Shown one piece after another: positions 18,977-27,121 of a stretch of 64,000 nucleotides of DNA. The stretch's first letter is position 1. Every line of letters begins with the position of its first letter. Source of the DNA: Marisediminitalea lipolytica. GTDB taxonomy: Bacteria; Pseudomonadota; Gammaproteobacteria; Enterobacterales; Alteromonadaceae. The notes below the pieces were generated by a model. The model did not search any database. It was not told the origin of the DNA and was given only the letters and a program-made list of their open reading frames with translations. The position numbers and the translations under genes are program-made. Where the stretch lies: positions 680,608 through 744,607 of the forward strand of contig NZ_MJIC01000014.1 in NCBI RefSeq assembly GCF_001758465.1. The letters are read 5' to 3'.

Positions 18977-19087
18977 AAAAATAACCAGCAGAGCCGGTCC
19001 AGGGTTTCATGTGGTTGGGATGTTTTGCAACGAGATAACCCCGCAAACATTGCAAAACAGACAAACAGGTAAAAGGGATATCAGGCC

Positions 19088-21847
19088 TTAGCGGATCTTA
19101 TTGCCGTAAACATCCCAAACTTCAACCGGACCAAAATTAAGCGCCCGGATCTCATCTTCAATCAGGGCTAAATCGCCCACGACAACCCAGATCATTTGCT
19201 CCGGTAAGTATGTTTGTTTAGCCTGCGCAATAACCTGTTCGCGAGTGACTGCCGCGAGTCTTTGTGTTGTGCCTTCAACCCGTGTATAGGGCAGATCGTA
19301 CATATCTGCATTAATCATTGCCCCCATAAAAGCGCCGTTATTCGTGTAGTTTTGCGGCACCGAGTAAATGAGTGTGGCCTTATCCCGTTCCAGTTCTTGC
19401 CTGGTAACCGGCAATGAGGTCACGTACTCAGTGATTTCACGTTTGATTTCGGTCATGGCTGCTGCGGTTTTATCGGCCTGCACAGTGCCACTGGCAGTAA
19501 ACAGGCGTTCACCATGAGGTGCATTGTCGATGCCTGCACCAAACCCATAGGCCCAGCCTTTGTCTTCGCGCAAGTTCATATTTAAACGGCTGTTAAAGCC
19601 GCCGCCTAGCGCTGCATCCATTAAAACCTCTGTAGCGGCGGTTTCTTTATTAAATGGCGTAACGACATGGCCTGCCATAATGCTACTCTGAACCGTGCCC
19701 GGTGCATCAACCAGAATAACCCGGGCTGCGGGAGCAGGGGCTTTTGCAATGGTTGTCAGTGGGTGAGCGCTGCCAGCCTGCCAGTCACCAAAGTGGCGTT
19801 CTGCCAGCTCTGTAGCCTGTTCGAGGGTAATATCACCAATCATGTACAGGGTCGCATTTGCCGGTGTAATTTCGCTGTCGTGAAAAGCCCGTATATCGTC
19901 CAGCGTAAGTGATTTTGCGGTCGTTTTAGCGGTGATTTGGCCAAAGGGGTGATCTGCACCCCATAACGCTTTGGCATAAACCTTACCGGCCGCACGAATG
20001 GGTTCCATTTCGTAGCGGCTGTAACCCGCGTCGATACTGCTGAGGTACTGATTAAATTCGTTTTGTGGGTAAGTCGGGTGTCTTACAATTTCGGCTGCCA
20101 GAGCAAATCCCTCGTCCATAACCTCGGCCAGGCCACCCCAGTTAACGCTGCTTCCCCAGGTGCCAGCGCCGCCTTGTACGGCAATGCTTAACTTATCCAT
20201 CTGCGCAGCCAGTTCGCTCATAGAATAGTTTTTGGTGCCGTTGGTCAGCATGCTAAAGGCTTTACTGGCAGTACCTCTGTGGTAATAGGTATCGGCCAGC
20301 GTGCCGGTGCTAAATTGCAGGCTTACATCAATTAATGGCAGCGAAGGGCGGTTGGCAACAACCAGCTTCATGCCATTTGCCAGCGTAGCCGTTGCAATAG
20401 GCGGCATGGTTACTTTGCCGGTAAATGCTTCAGCTTGTGGCATTTTGCTCCGATCCACCTGACTAGCCATGGGCTGGGTTTCTGGCTCAGGCAGTAGCTG
20501 AATTTCGTAATAGGGTTTGGCTAACCATTTTTGCGCAACCTTGCGAATGTCCTGTGGCGTTGCCGCGCTAATGATTTTGCGTTGAGTGTTCACAAAGAGT
20601 GGATCACCATGATGAACGTAACCGTCAATCAGCTGACTACCAATGGCGTGGTTACTTTCCATGGCGCGCAGCAGAGACACTTCACCGCCCAGATAGATTG
20701 ACTGCAGTTCTTCCGCTGACGGCCCCTTGGCAAAATAACTCTGCATCAGTTCGTCGGTCAGGCGAATGACTTCGTTCAGGTCGGCACTGGGCTTTAAGGC
20801 GATATCCAAAGAAAACGTACTGTTGATATCGTAGGCATCCACGTAGGCCGATACCCCGCTGGCCAGCTGTTTTTCATCAACCAGTACGCGGTTGAGCGGT
20901 GCATTTTTATGCCCGGCCAGCGTACGGCTTACCAGCTTCATCAGCACAGTATCCTTGCTGCTGTTATTTGGCAGCGGCCAGGTTCGTTTAAGACTGATAT
21001 AGGGGACTTTATCGTAAATGATGTCACGCTTTATGCTGTCAAGATCCGGCAGCCACTGATCGATTTTTGCCATAGGGTGGCCTGCGGGGACATCAGAAAA
21101 ATAATGGGCAACTTTTTGTTTTGCCTCATCCAGGGTGATATCACCAGACAACACCAACACCGCATTAGAAGCACCGTACGCATCTTTAAACCACTGTTTT
21201 ACGTCATCAAGAGTGGCATTGTCCAGGTCCTCCATAGAACCAATAGGACTGTGGTCATAGGGGTGACCCGGCGGATAAAAATTTTCCACGAAACGGTCGT
21301 AGATCCGAGCTTCCGGTCCTAACTGACCCTGACGTTTTTCGTTTTTTACCACCGCGCGTTGTTCATCGAGTACGTTCTGGGTAATGCTTTCGCCCAGATA
21401 GCCCATGCGATCCGATTCCATCCACAAGGCAACGTCGATGGCATTACTGGGCACAGTCTGGTAGTAATTAGTGCGATCCAGCGTTGTGGTGCCATTCATT
21501 CCTACAGCGCCTACCTGATCCAATGGCAGAAAGTATTCGCTCTCGCGATTTACCGTGCTTTGAAACATCAGATGTTCAAAGAGATGGGCAAAACCGGTTT
21601 TGCCCTGAGGTTCGTTTTTCGAGCCGACCTTATACCAGACGCCAACAAAAACATTGGGCGTGCTGTGGTCACTGTGCACAATGGTTGTCAGGCCATTGGG
21701 TAAGGTAAACATCTCGTAACCGATGTTGATTTTCTCAAAGGCGACTGATGAAGATTGTTCAACAGGCAGCGAATTAACGGCGCAGGCAGACAGGCCACAG
21801 ACCGCTGCAATGCTTAAGGATAAGGCCAGTGTTGTAAAGGATTTCAA
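19088..21847 (-). CDS. Secreted M16 (pitrilysin-like) zinc peptidase lipoprotein
   Basis: About 919 residues. I place the start at a TTG (21847) with CGGAG just upstream and a lipoprotein signal right after it (LKSFTTLALSLSIAAVCGLSAC). An upstream in-frame TTG at 21880 is less likely. The N-terminal M16 half holds the inverted zinc motif HLFEH in GFAHLFEHLMFQ. The C-terminal half is the usual second M16 lobe (GSAHPLTTIAKAP...ALGGGFNSRLNMNLREDKGWAYGFG). It probably degrades peptides in the periplasm or on the membrane. Its promoter carries the same direct repeat as the TonB receptor and the divergent MoxR/vWA operon. Confidence 0.9.
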   Translation of the reverse strand: MKSFTTLALSLSIAAVCGLSACAVNSLPVEQSSSVAFEKINIGYEMFTLPNGLTTIVHSDHSTPNVFVGVWYKVGSKNEPQGKTGFAHLFEHLMFQSTVNRESEYFLPLDQVGAVGMNGTTTLDRTNYYQTVPSNAIDVALWMESDRMGYLGESITQNVLDEQRAVVKNEKRQGQLGPEARIYDRFVENFYPPGHPYDHSPIGSMEDLDNATLDDVKQWFKDAYGASNAVLVLSGDITLDEAKQKVAHYFSDVPAGHPMAKIDQWLPDLDSIKRDIIYDKVPYISLKRTWPLPNNSSKDTVLMKLVSRTLAGHKNAPLNRVLVDEKQLASGVSAYVDAYDINSTFSLDIALKPSADLNEVIRLTDELMQSYFAKGPSAEELQSIYLGGEVSLLRAMESNHAIGSQLIDGYVHHGDPLFVNTQRKIISAATPQDIRKVAQKWLAKPYYEIQLLPEPETQPMASQVDRSKMPQAEAFTGKVTMPPIATATLANGMKLVVANRPSLPLIDVSLQFSTGTLADTYYHRGTASKAFSMLTNGTKNYSMSELAAQMDKLSIAVQGGAGTWGSSVNWGGLAEVMDEGFALAAEIVRHPTYPQNEFNQYLSSIDAGYSRYEMEPIRAAGKVYAKALWGADHPFGQITAKTTAKSLTLDDIRAFHDSEITPANATLYMIGDITLEQATELAERHFGDWQAGSAHPLTTIAKAPAPAARVILVDAPGTVQSSIMAGHVVTPFNKETAATEVLMDAALGGGFNSRLNMNLREDKGWAYGFGAGIDNAPHGERLFTASGTVQADKTAAAMTEIKREITEYVTSLPVTRQELERDKATLIYSVPQNYTNNGAFMGAMINADMYDLPYTRVEGTTQRLAAVTREQVIAQAKQTYLPEQMIWVVVGDLALIEDEIRALNFGPVEVWDVYGNKIR

Positions 21848-21883
21848 CGAGACACTCCGGGTCTTTTCGATGTAATGCAATCA

Positions 21884-21915
21884 TTTATACACACTTACCT
21901 TGCACGAGCCTTGCA
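21884..21915 (-). promoter_or_regulatory. Direct-repeat operator and -10 for the M16 peptidase gene
   Basis: On the minus strand TGCAAGGCTCGTGCAAG (21915-21899) is followed after 9 bp by TATAAA (21889-21884). Half-sites, period and distance to the -10 match the sites before the TonB receptor and the divergent operon. The proposed start codon lies about 36 bp downstream of the -10. Confidence 0.68.
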
Positions 21916-21953
21916 CAAGTATTAATCACACGAATTGAACAATATTTGCGCCG

Positions 21954-21986
21954 TGCAAGGTTGGTGTAAGTTTTATGGTGTGAAAT
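21954..21986 (+). promoter_or_regulatory. Direct-repeat operator and -10 for the MoxR/vWA operon
   Basis: TGCAAGGTTGGTGTAAG (21954-21970) is followed after 10 bp by TGAAAT (21981-21986) as a weak -10. It shares 16 of 17 bases with the site before the TonB receptor. The operon's first ATG is at 22031. Only 38 bp separate it from the opposite-facing copy, so one bound regulator array could serve both directions. Confidence 0.68.
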
Positions 21987-22030
21987 GGACCACATAAGCC
22001 AAACTTTTTGCAGGAAACGCAGGCAAACTG

Positions 22031-23593
22031 ATGTCGGTACAGCCACAACCCCTTACACAGCAGCTCAACAGACTGGCGGCCAGAGGCCGACGGCGACTGC
22101 TGCAGGTAATTTGGTTTAAGGCAAATCGACAAGCCATAGCCAATGCGTTACTCAGCTTACCGATAATGCCGTTAACAGCACTTATACTGGCTGAAGCTAC
22201 AGGCGTTTCGACTGGTTCTACTATGTCACTGGCGTTACTGATGCTGGTGATAGCGTTGGTCGTATACGCGTTAAGCGTTGCGCTTAAGTTGCTGAATACA
22301 CCGGTCTCCCGTAGCCAGAGTCTGGCAGTGTTTGATGAGGCAATGAAAAGCCAGCAACGAATCGTCACGGCTGATGAATTTTTGCAGCAACCGGTTACCA
22401 GTGGGTTTCAGGTAGCCGCCATTAACGATGCCAGTGCCACGGTTGATCAGGCACTGAACTTTCGGTTTAAGCCACTTACAGGGTGGTGGAGCGGTGTGTC
22501 AGGGTACGCATACTCCGTAGCGGCTTTGGCTTGCATAGTTTTGATAAGCCATTTTTTTATGGAGCCTGCAGGCACAAAATTGCCAGCATCGGTAGCTAAC
22601 GATGGCTCCTCGCTGACTACACCCCGGCAAACAAACGAGGCAACGCTAGCAGCACAAAACCAGGCGCAATCAGGCGCCACGCGTGACAACAGTCAACCAG
22701 AACCAACGACTATAACACCCAGCGCCAGCCCTCGGTTGATGGCAAACACGATGCAGGTACCTAACGACACCTTATCTGCGCAATCGGCTAAAACCAATGC
22801 CACTGCCGGGGCCGCTGCTGGTAACACAAAGCAAGATGATTCGCCGTCAAGTTCCGGTACCAGCGGCTCTTCAGGTGCTTCCAGCGGTTCGCCGAAGTCG
22901 GCCAGTCGTCAGAACAAAGCGTCGTCTGGTAAACCAGAAGCGCCATCTGATACCGCGCAATCCATGGCCCAGCGCCAGTCAGCAGCCGTTATGAATAATG
23001 GTGAACCGGCTAGCGGCAGCCCGGCGGCAGCGGGCGAGAATGCGGCTCAACAACAGGATGAGTCGGCGGATTCAGAGCAAAATGATGCAACACAACCGTC
23101 TGGTTCTGCGGCTGACGATTCGCCCGCAAGTGGAGATAATGACTCAGCGGCGCCGGCCAGTACGCCAGCAAAAGCCGCGGCCAAAGCGGCGAAACCGGCA
23201 ACTGAGGCTCGTAAAGGTCAGCAACAACAGCAACAAAATCAGAGTGGTAATCAGAGTAATCGCAACAGTCAGAATAGCGGTAATCAGGCAGGCGATGACG
23301 GTAAGAAACAATCCCGTGGCATCGGTGGCCTGATGTTAAGTGTGCCCATGGCAGATCAATTCATTGGTACACAAGGGCCCGGTCCACAGCAGCAAAAAAC
23401 GCAGCAAACAACACCTGAAAAGCAAATCAGTGAACAGCCTGAGGCTCAGGCGCGAGGCCATGCTAGTGGCAATACCGGTCAGCATAGTCTGAGCCAGGAA
23501 GAGGCCTGGGAGAAACGCTTATTACAGGGCTTCTATAAGCGTGGCGACAACCCACAAACTAATCAGAATAAGAAAACCAGGGGGCAAGATTAA
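22031..23593 (+). CDS. Membrane protein with long low-complexity region, first gene of MoxR/vWA operon
   Basis: 520 residues. A basic N-terminus is followed by two hydrophobic helices (IANALLSLPIMPLTALILAEA; MSLALLMLVIALVVYALSVAL), a soluble segment, and a third helix (SVAALACIVLISHFF). After it come about 330 residues of Ala/Ser/Gln/Asn-rich low complexity, presumably periplasmic. The end (LSQEEAWEKRLLQGFYKRGDNPQ) looks folded. I do not recognise the family, although similar proteins sit at the head of MoxR/vWA operons. The next gene starts 2 bp after its stop. A role as scaffold or substrate of the MoxR/vWA machinery is a guess. Confidence 0.8.
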   Translation: MSVQPQPLTQQLNRLAARGRRRLLQVIWFKANRQAIANALLSLPIMPLTALILAEATGVSTGSTMSLALLMLVIALVVYALSVALKLLNTPVSRSQSLAVFDEAMKSQQRIVTADEFLQQPVTSGFQVAAINDASATVDQALNFRFKPLTGWWSGVSGYAYSVAALACIVLISHFFMEPAGTKLPASVANDGSSLTTPRQTNEATLAAQNQAQSGATRDNSQPEPTTITPSASPRLMANTMQVPNDTLSAQSAKTNATAGAAAGNTKQDDSPSSSGTSGSSGASSGSPKSASRQNKASSGKPEAPSDTAQSMAQRQSAAVMNNGEPASGSPAAAGENAAQQQDESADSEQNDATQPSGSAADDSPASGDNDSAAPASTPAKAAAKAAKPATEARKGQQQQQQNQSGNQSNRNSQNSGNQAGDDGKKQSRGIGGLMLSVPMADQFIGTQGPGPQQQKTQQTTPEKQISEQPEAQARGHASGNTGQHSLSQEEAWEKRLLQGFYKRGDNPQTNQNKKTRGQD

Positions 23594-23595
23594 TC

Positions 23596-24576
23596 ATGCA
23601 AGCAAACTTAGTGGTAACCAGCCAGGACAATGTTTTCTTTTGTGAGCACTTTGCGGCTATCCGCAGCGAAGTGGCTAACATGATGGTCGGTCAGCAAGCG
23701 GTGATTGATGGTGTGCTTACGGCATTGTGTGCCGGCGGGCATGTTCTGCTTGAGGGTGTGCCTGGCCTGGGTAAAACCATGCTCATCAGCACCATCAGTA
23801 AAGCGGTTAATCTGCCGTTTTCACGTATTCAGTTTACCCCGGACATGATGCCTGCTGATATTCAGGGTTCCTCAGTACTCAGCGAAACCGCCGGTGGTGG
23901 CCATGAGCTGACATTTCAGCCGGGGCCGATTATGTCTAATCTGGTACTGGCTGATGAAATTAACCGGGCAACGCCGAAGACCCAGTCAGCCCTGCTTGAA
24001 GTGATGCAGGAAAAGCAGGTTACCGTTGGCCGTAAAACCTTTAAGCTCGACGAGCCGTTTTGTGTTATGGCTACCCAAAACCCGGTAGATCAGGAAGGGA
24101 CCTATCCGCTGCCGGAGGCGCAACTGGACCGTTTTCTGTTTAAACTGGTGGTAGGTTACCCCACCGAACAGGATTACCACACCATTATTGACCGCACCAC
24201 CAGTGGCGAAGAAGTGGTGGTATCGCCGGTTGCCAGCGGTGAGATCTTAAATCAAATGCGTCAGATTGTACGCCGCATGCCGGTATCCGAAGAAGCAAAA
24301 ACTTTTGCTATTCGTCTGGTCATGGGAACGCAGCCCGGCAGTCAGTACGCTACCGACAGTGTAAACCAGTACGTTGCACTGGGGTCTTCGCCCCGTGGAA
24401 TTCAAAGCCTCATGCTGGCAGGGAAGGTAAACGCCCTGCTTAATCAGCGTAGCGCTGTAAGTGCCGATGATATTCGGGCCGTAGCCCTGCCAGTATTACG
24501 CCATCGCATGGTGCTTAATTTTAAAGCCCAGGCGTCTGCTGTAGCAGCAGACGACCTTATCATTACGTTGGTGTAA
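23596..24576 (+). CDS. MoxR-family AAA+ ATPase, second copy
   Basis: 326 residues with Walker A GVPGLGKT (about 54-61), Walker B LVLADEINRA, sensor 1 ATQNPVDQEGTYPLPEAQLDRF and sensor 2 GSSPRGIQSLM intact. It is nearly the same protein as the MoxR at 15,514, differing mainly at both ends. It sits in the classic MoxR-DUF58-vWA order, 2 bp after the upstream gene and 11 bp before DUF58. It should work with the vWA proteins downstream, driving maturation or insertion of an envelope complex. Confidence 0.93.
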   Translation: MQANLVVTSQDNVFFCEHFAAIRSEVANMMVGQQAVIDGVLTALCAGGHVLLEGVPGLGKTMLISTISKAVNLPFSRIQFTPDMMPADIQGSSVLSETAGGGHELTFQPGPIMSNLVLADEINRATPKTQSALLEVMQEKQVTVGRKTFKLDEPFCVMATQNPVDQEGTYPLPEAQLDRFLFKLVVGYPTEQDYHTIIDRTTSGEEVVVSPVASGEILNQMRQIVRRMPVSEEAKTFAIRLVMGTQPGSQYATDSVNQYVALGSSPRGIQSLMLAGKVNALLNQRSAVSADDIRAVALPVLRHRMVLNFKAQASAVAADDLIITLV

Positions 24577-24587
24577 GGCAATTCAAC

Positions 24588-25490
24588 GTGGCGCTTAATC
24601 TAAACACGCTGTTTGATTACGAATATCTGGCCCAGGTCCAGCAACTGAGTCTGCGCATTGCCCAGGCTGGCAAGGGGGGCCGACTGGCAGAACAAAAAAC
24701 CAGCGCGCGTGGCCAGGGGCTTGAGTTTGCCGATTTTAAACCTTATGTGGCTGGCGATGATTTACGTGCCATCGACTGGAATATTTATCGCCGTTTAGGA
24801 CGGGTATTCGTCAGAGTTTTTGAAGAAAAGCAGGATATGCCGGTGTATTTTCTGCAGGATGCCTCAGCCAGTATGTTTTACGAAACGACGCCGCGGATCG
24901 TGCCAGCATTACGCGCCACATTAGGTCTGGCGGCCATTGCGCTGGCACAACATGATTCAGTGAGCCTGATGCCCTTTGGCCGCAACCTCGATATTCAGGT
25001 AAAAGGCCTCAATGGTAAAAATAACCTGCTGCAATTTGCCCGGGTGCTGGCCGAATGCGAAAGTCAGGCAGCCACTTCACTGACCACTGCCATAAAGACC
25101 TTAGCTAACCTGAATCTGCGTAAAGGACTGGTGGTGATCGTGTCGGACTTTTTTGATAACGACGGCCTGCAAAAAGTATTAGCTGCAATGGCCAATCTGC
25201 CCCATAAAGTGTTACTGGTGCAAATTACTCAGCCCTGGGATGCGCAGCCAGAGTTAATGCCAGAATGGCAGGGCGAGCTGCAAATACAGGATTGTGAAAC
25301 CGGTGCCGAAGTAGCGGTTTCGCCAACGCCGGATGTACTCAAAGCGTACAAACAGGTATACCAGCAATTCAACCAGGATTTGTTAAAAGCGGCACAGGCC
25401 CAGGGGGCCGGTTTGTTGCAACTGGATGCCAGTCAGCCGGTGTTGCCTCAGCTGGCCGGATTATTTGCGCAGGGAGGGCTTAACCTGTGA
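24588..25490 (+). CDS. DUF58 domain protein (vWA-like partner of MoxR)
   Basis: 300 residues from a GTG. The DUF58 core is clear: SARGQGLEFADFKPYVAGDDLRAIDWNIYRRLGRVFVRVFEE, with the RxIDW signature, followed by a vWA-like half (YFLQDASASMFY...ALRATLGLAAIALAQHDSVSLMPF) containing DASAS as a MIDAS-like loop. DUF58 proteins are regular companions of MoxR ATPases. It has no signal peptide or membrane helix, so it is cytosolic. Its stop overlaps the start of the next gene. Confidence 0.92.
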   Translation: MALNLNTLFDYEYLAQVQQLSLRIAQAGKGGRLAEQKTSARGQGLEFADFKPYVAGDDLRAIDWNIYRRLGRVFVRVFEEKQDMPVYFLQDASASMFYETTPRIVPALRATLGLAAIALAQHDSVSLMPFGRNLDIQVKGLNGKNNLLQFARVLAECESQAATSLTTAIKTLANLNLRKGLVVIVSDFFDNDGLQKVLAAMANLPHKVLLVQITQPWDAQPELMPEWQGELQIQDCETGAEVAVSPTPDVLKAYKQVYQQFNQDLLKAAQAQGAGLLQLDASQPVLPQLAGLFAQGGLNL

Positions 25491-27115
25491 GCTTTGGTTT
25501 ATTCTCTGGGGTAACGGTATTGCTGGGCGCGTTGGCTCTGGCTGGCGTGTTGTTTGGATTACAATTTCTGCGACCCAGAGTCAAAGTGGTACAGGTAGCC
25601 ACCGCACTGTTCTGGCAGCAGGCACAGCAACAAGCGCCGTTGAGAACCCTGTGGCAACGATTCAGATATCCCCTGGCATGGCTGCTGTCGGTCATCATTG
25701 CGCTGGCAATCTGGCTTGCTTTGGCAGGTATTCAAAGTTCCGCCAATTCATCTGCTGAACGCCATATTTATTATCTGGATGGCTCCGTTTCTATGCAGGT
25801 TGGCAAGCGCTTTAGCAACGCCCGTACAAGGTTAATTAACGATTTGGAACAAAACCCAGGCGCTGCGCAAGAAGTGTGGTTTGGCGGTGTTACGCCCTCA
25901 TTGATTGCCGGTGAAGATGCCAGTGCTGCGCTTATTAAAGCGCGCCTCGAAAGCCTTACTCCACAATCCACGCTCACCGCAATCAGTGAATTTGCCCGCC
26001 GTATGGCGGTGTTAAACCAGCAAAAATCAATCGTTATTGCCTATTATGGCATGCCTTTGCGCGCTTCCCAATTTGCACGGCTGCCCCAAAATGTAAAGCT
26101 GATTCAAAGGTTTACGGCACCAGCCGTAGCTAGCAATTGGGGCATAGTCAACTTTGGCTATCGCGCTGCTGCCAGTGGTGATCCGCAACGGGTGGATGTG
26201 ATTATCGAAATAACCGGTGATACAGCCGGAAGTACAGTGCCAGAGCTTAGCATTGACCTTGATGGTACCCCTTTTACTTTGGCGTCAGCTGAGCGAATTG
26301 CCGACAATACCTGGCTGTTAAGTAATCTGGCGCTTACCGATAGCCCAGGAAAGTTAAGCGTCAGACTACATTCTGATGATGATTTTGCCGCCGATAATTC
26401 AGCCACGCTGACGTTACCAGCCATGCCACGGATAACCGTTTATACAGGTGAAGGCGTGCCTTTGGCAATGAGCCGGCTGGTTAACCTAACACCACGTTTG
26501 ACGGCCGTTGCACAAAACGCGCAGGTGGCCGTTTGTCTGGCTGAAGATGAAAACTGTTTCGCCCAGGGGCTGACACACTTTCTTTTTGCTAAAGATGCCG
26601 GGCAAGAGGGCATAGTGTACAAGGCTGATTCTACTGCGGCGAAGTTGGCAATCAGTCAGCTTTGGCAAAGGCAGGGCTGGACCGCGGAGCAGTCACTGGC
26701 GGCTTTATCGGTTAACGAAGGTGAGCAGCGCTCGGTGTTATTCAGCCTGGCTGCATACGAGGCCCTCAGCAAAAATCAGGACAGACGCTTGCCCGGTTTG
26801 CTGGTTCATTCTCTTTACTGGCTTACTCCTGTCGCCGCGGCCAGTGAATTTGCCGCGGTTGGCGAGCCCTTGCCTACGTTAAGTGAAAGTCCGCTACCGC
26901 TATCGGTAGGTGAAATGATAATGCCTGAACATGCTGAAATTTCGGTGTCGCTGTTAAACCGCACCGTTACCGACAGTATGACGCAGCCGTCTGTGACAGA
27001 AATTCCGTCAGCTACAGTCAACACGCACCAGATCATCTGGCCCTGGCTTATCCTGCTGGCGCTGTTTTTAGTTTTAGCTGAATGGCTGGCAATTGTGCGT
27101 GGACGCTTACCCTAG
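25487..27115 (+). CDS. BatA-like membrane protein with vWA domain
   Basis: 542 residues; GTG start overlapping the DUF58 stop by 4 bp. The N-terminus matches the aerotolerance (BatA) N-terminal domain: a membrane helix, then LQFLRPRVKVVQVATALFWQQ and a second helix (PLAWLLSVIIALAIWLALAG). A vWA-like domain follows, with DGSVS at about residue 98 as the DxSxS metal site. The C-terminus is anchored by another helix (IIWPWLILLALFLVLAEWLAI). The central domain should be periplasmic. It is presumed to pair with the larger vWA protein encoded 6 bp downstream. Confidence 0.85.
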   Translation: MSFGLFSGVTVLLGALALAGVLFGLQFLRPRVKVVQVATALFWQQAQQQAPLRTLWQRFRYPLAWLLSVIIALAIWLALAGIQSSANSSAERHIYYLDGSVSMQVGKRFSNARTRLINDLEQNPGAAQEVWFGGVTPSLIAGEDASAALIKARLESLTPQSTLTAISEFARRMAVLNQQKSIVIAYYGMPLRASQFARLPQNVKLIQRFTAPAVASNWGIVNFGYRAAASGDPQRVDVIIEITGDTAGSTVPELSIDLDGTPFTLASAERIADNTWLLSNLALTDSPGKLSVRLHSDDDFAADNSATLTLPAMPRITVYTGEGVPLAMSRLVNLTPRLTAVAQNAQVAVCLAEDENCFAQGLTHFLFAKDAGQEGIVYKADSTAAKLAISQLWQRQGWTAEQSLAALSVNEGEQRSVLFSLAAYEALSKNQDRRLPGLLVHSLYWLTPVAAASEFAAVGEPLPTLSESPLPLSVGEMIMPEHAEISVSLLNRTVTDSMTQPSVTEIPSATVNTHQIIWPWLILLALFLVLAEWLAIVRGRLP

Positions 27116-27121
27116 GGAGTA

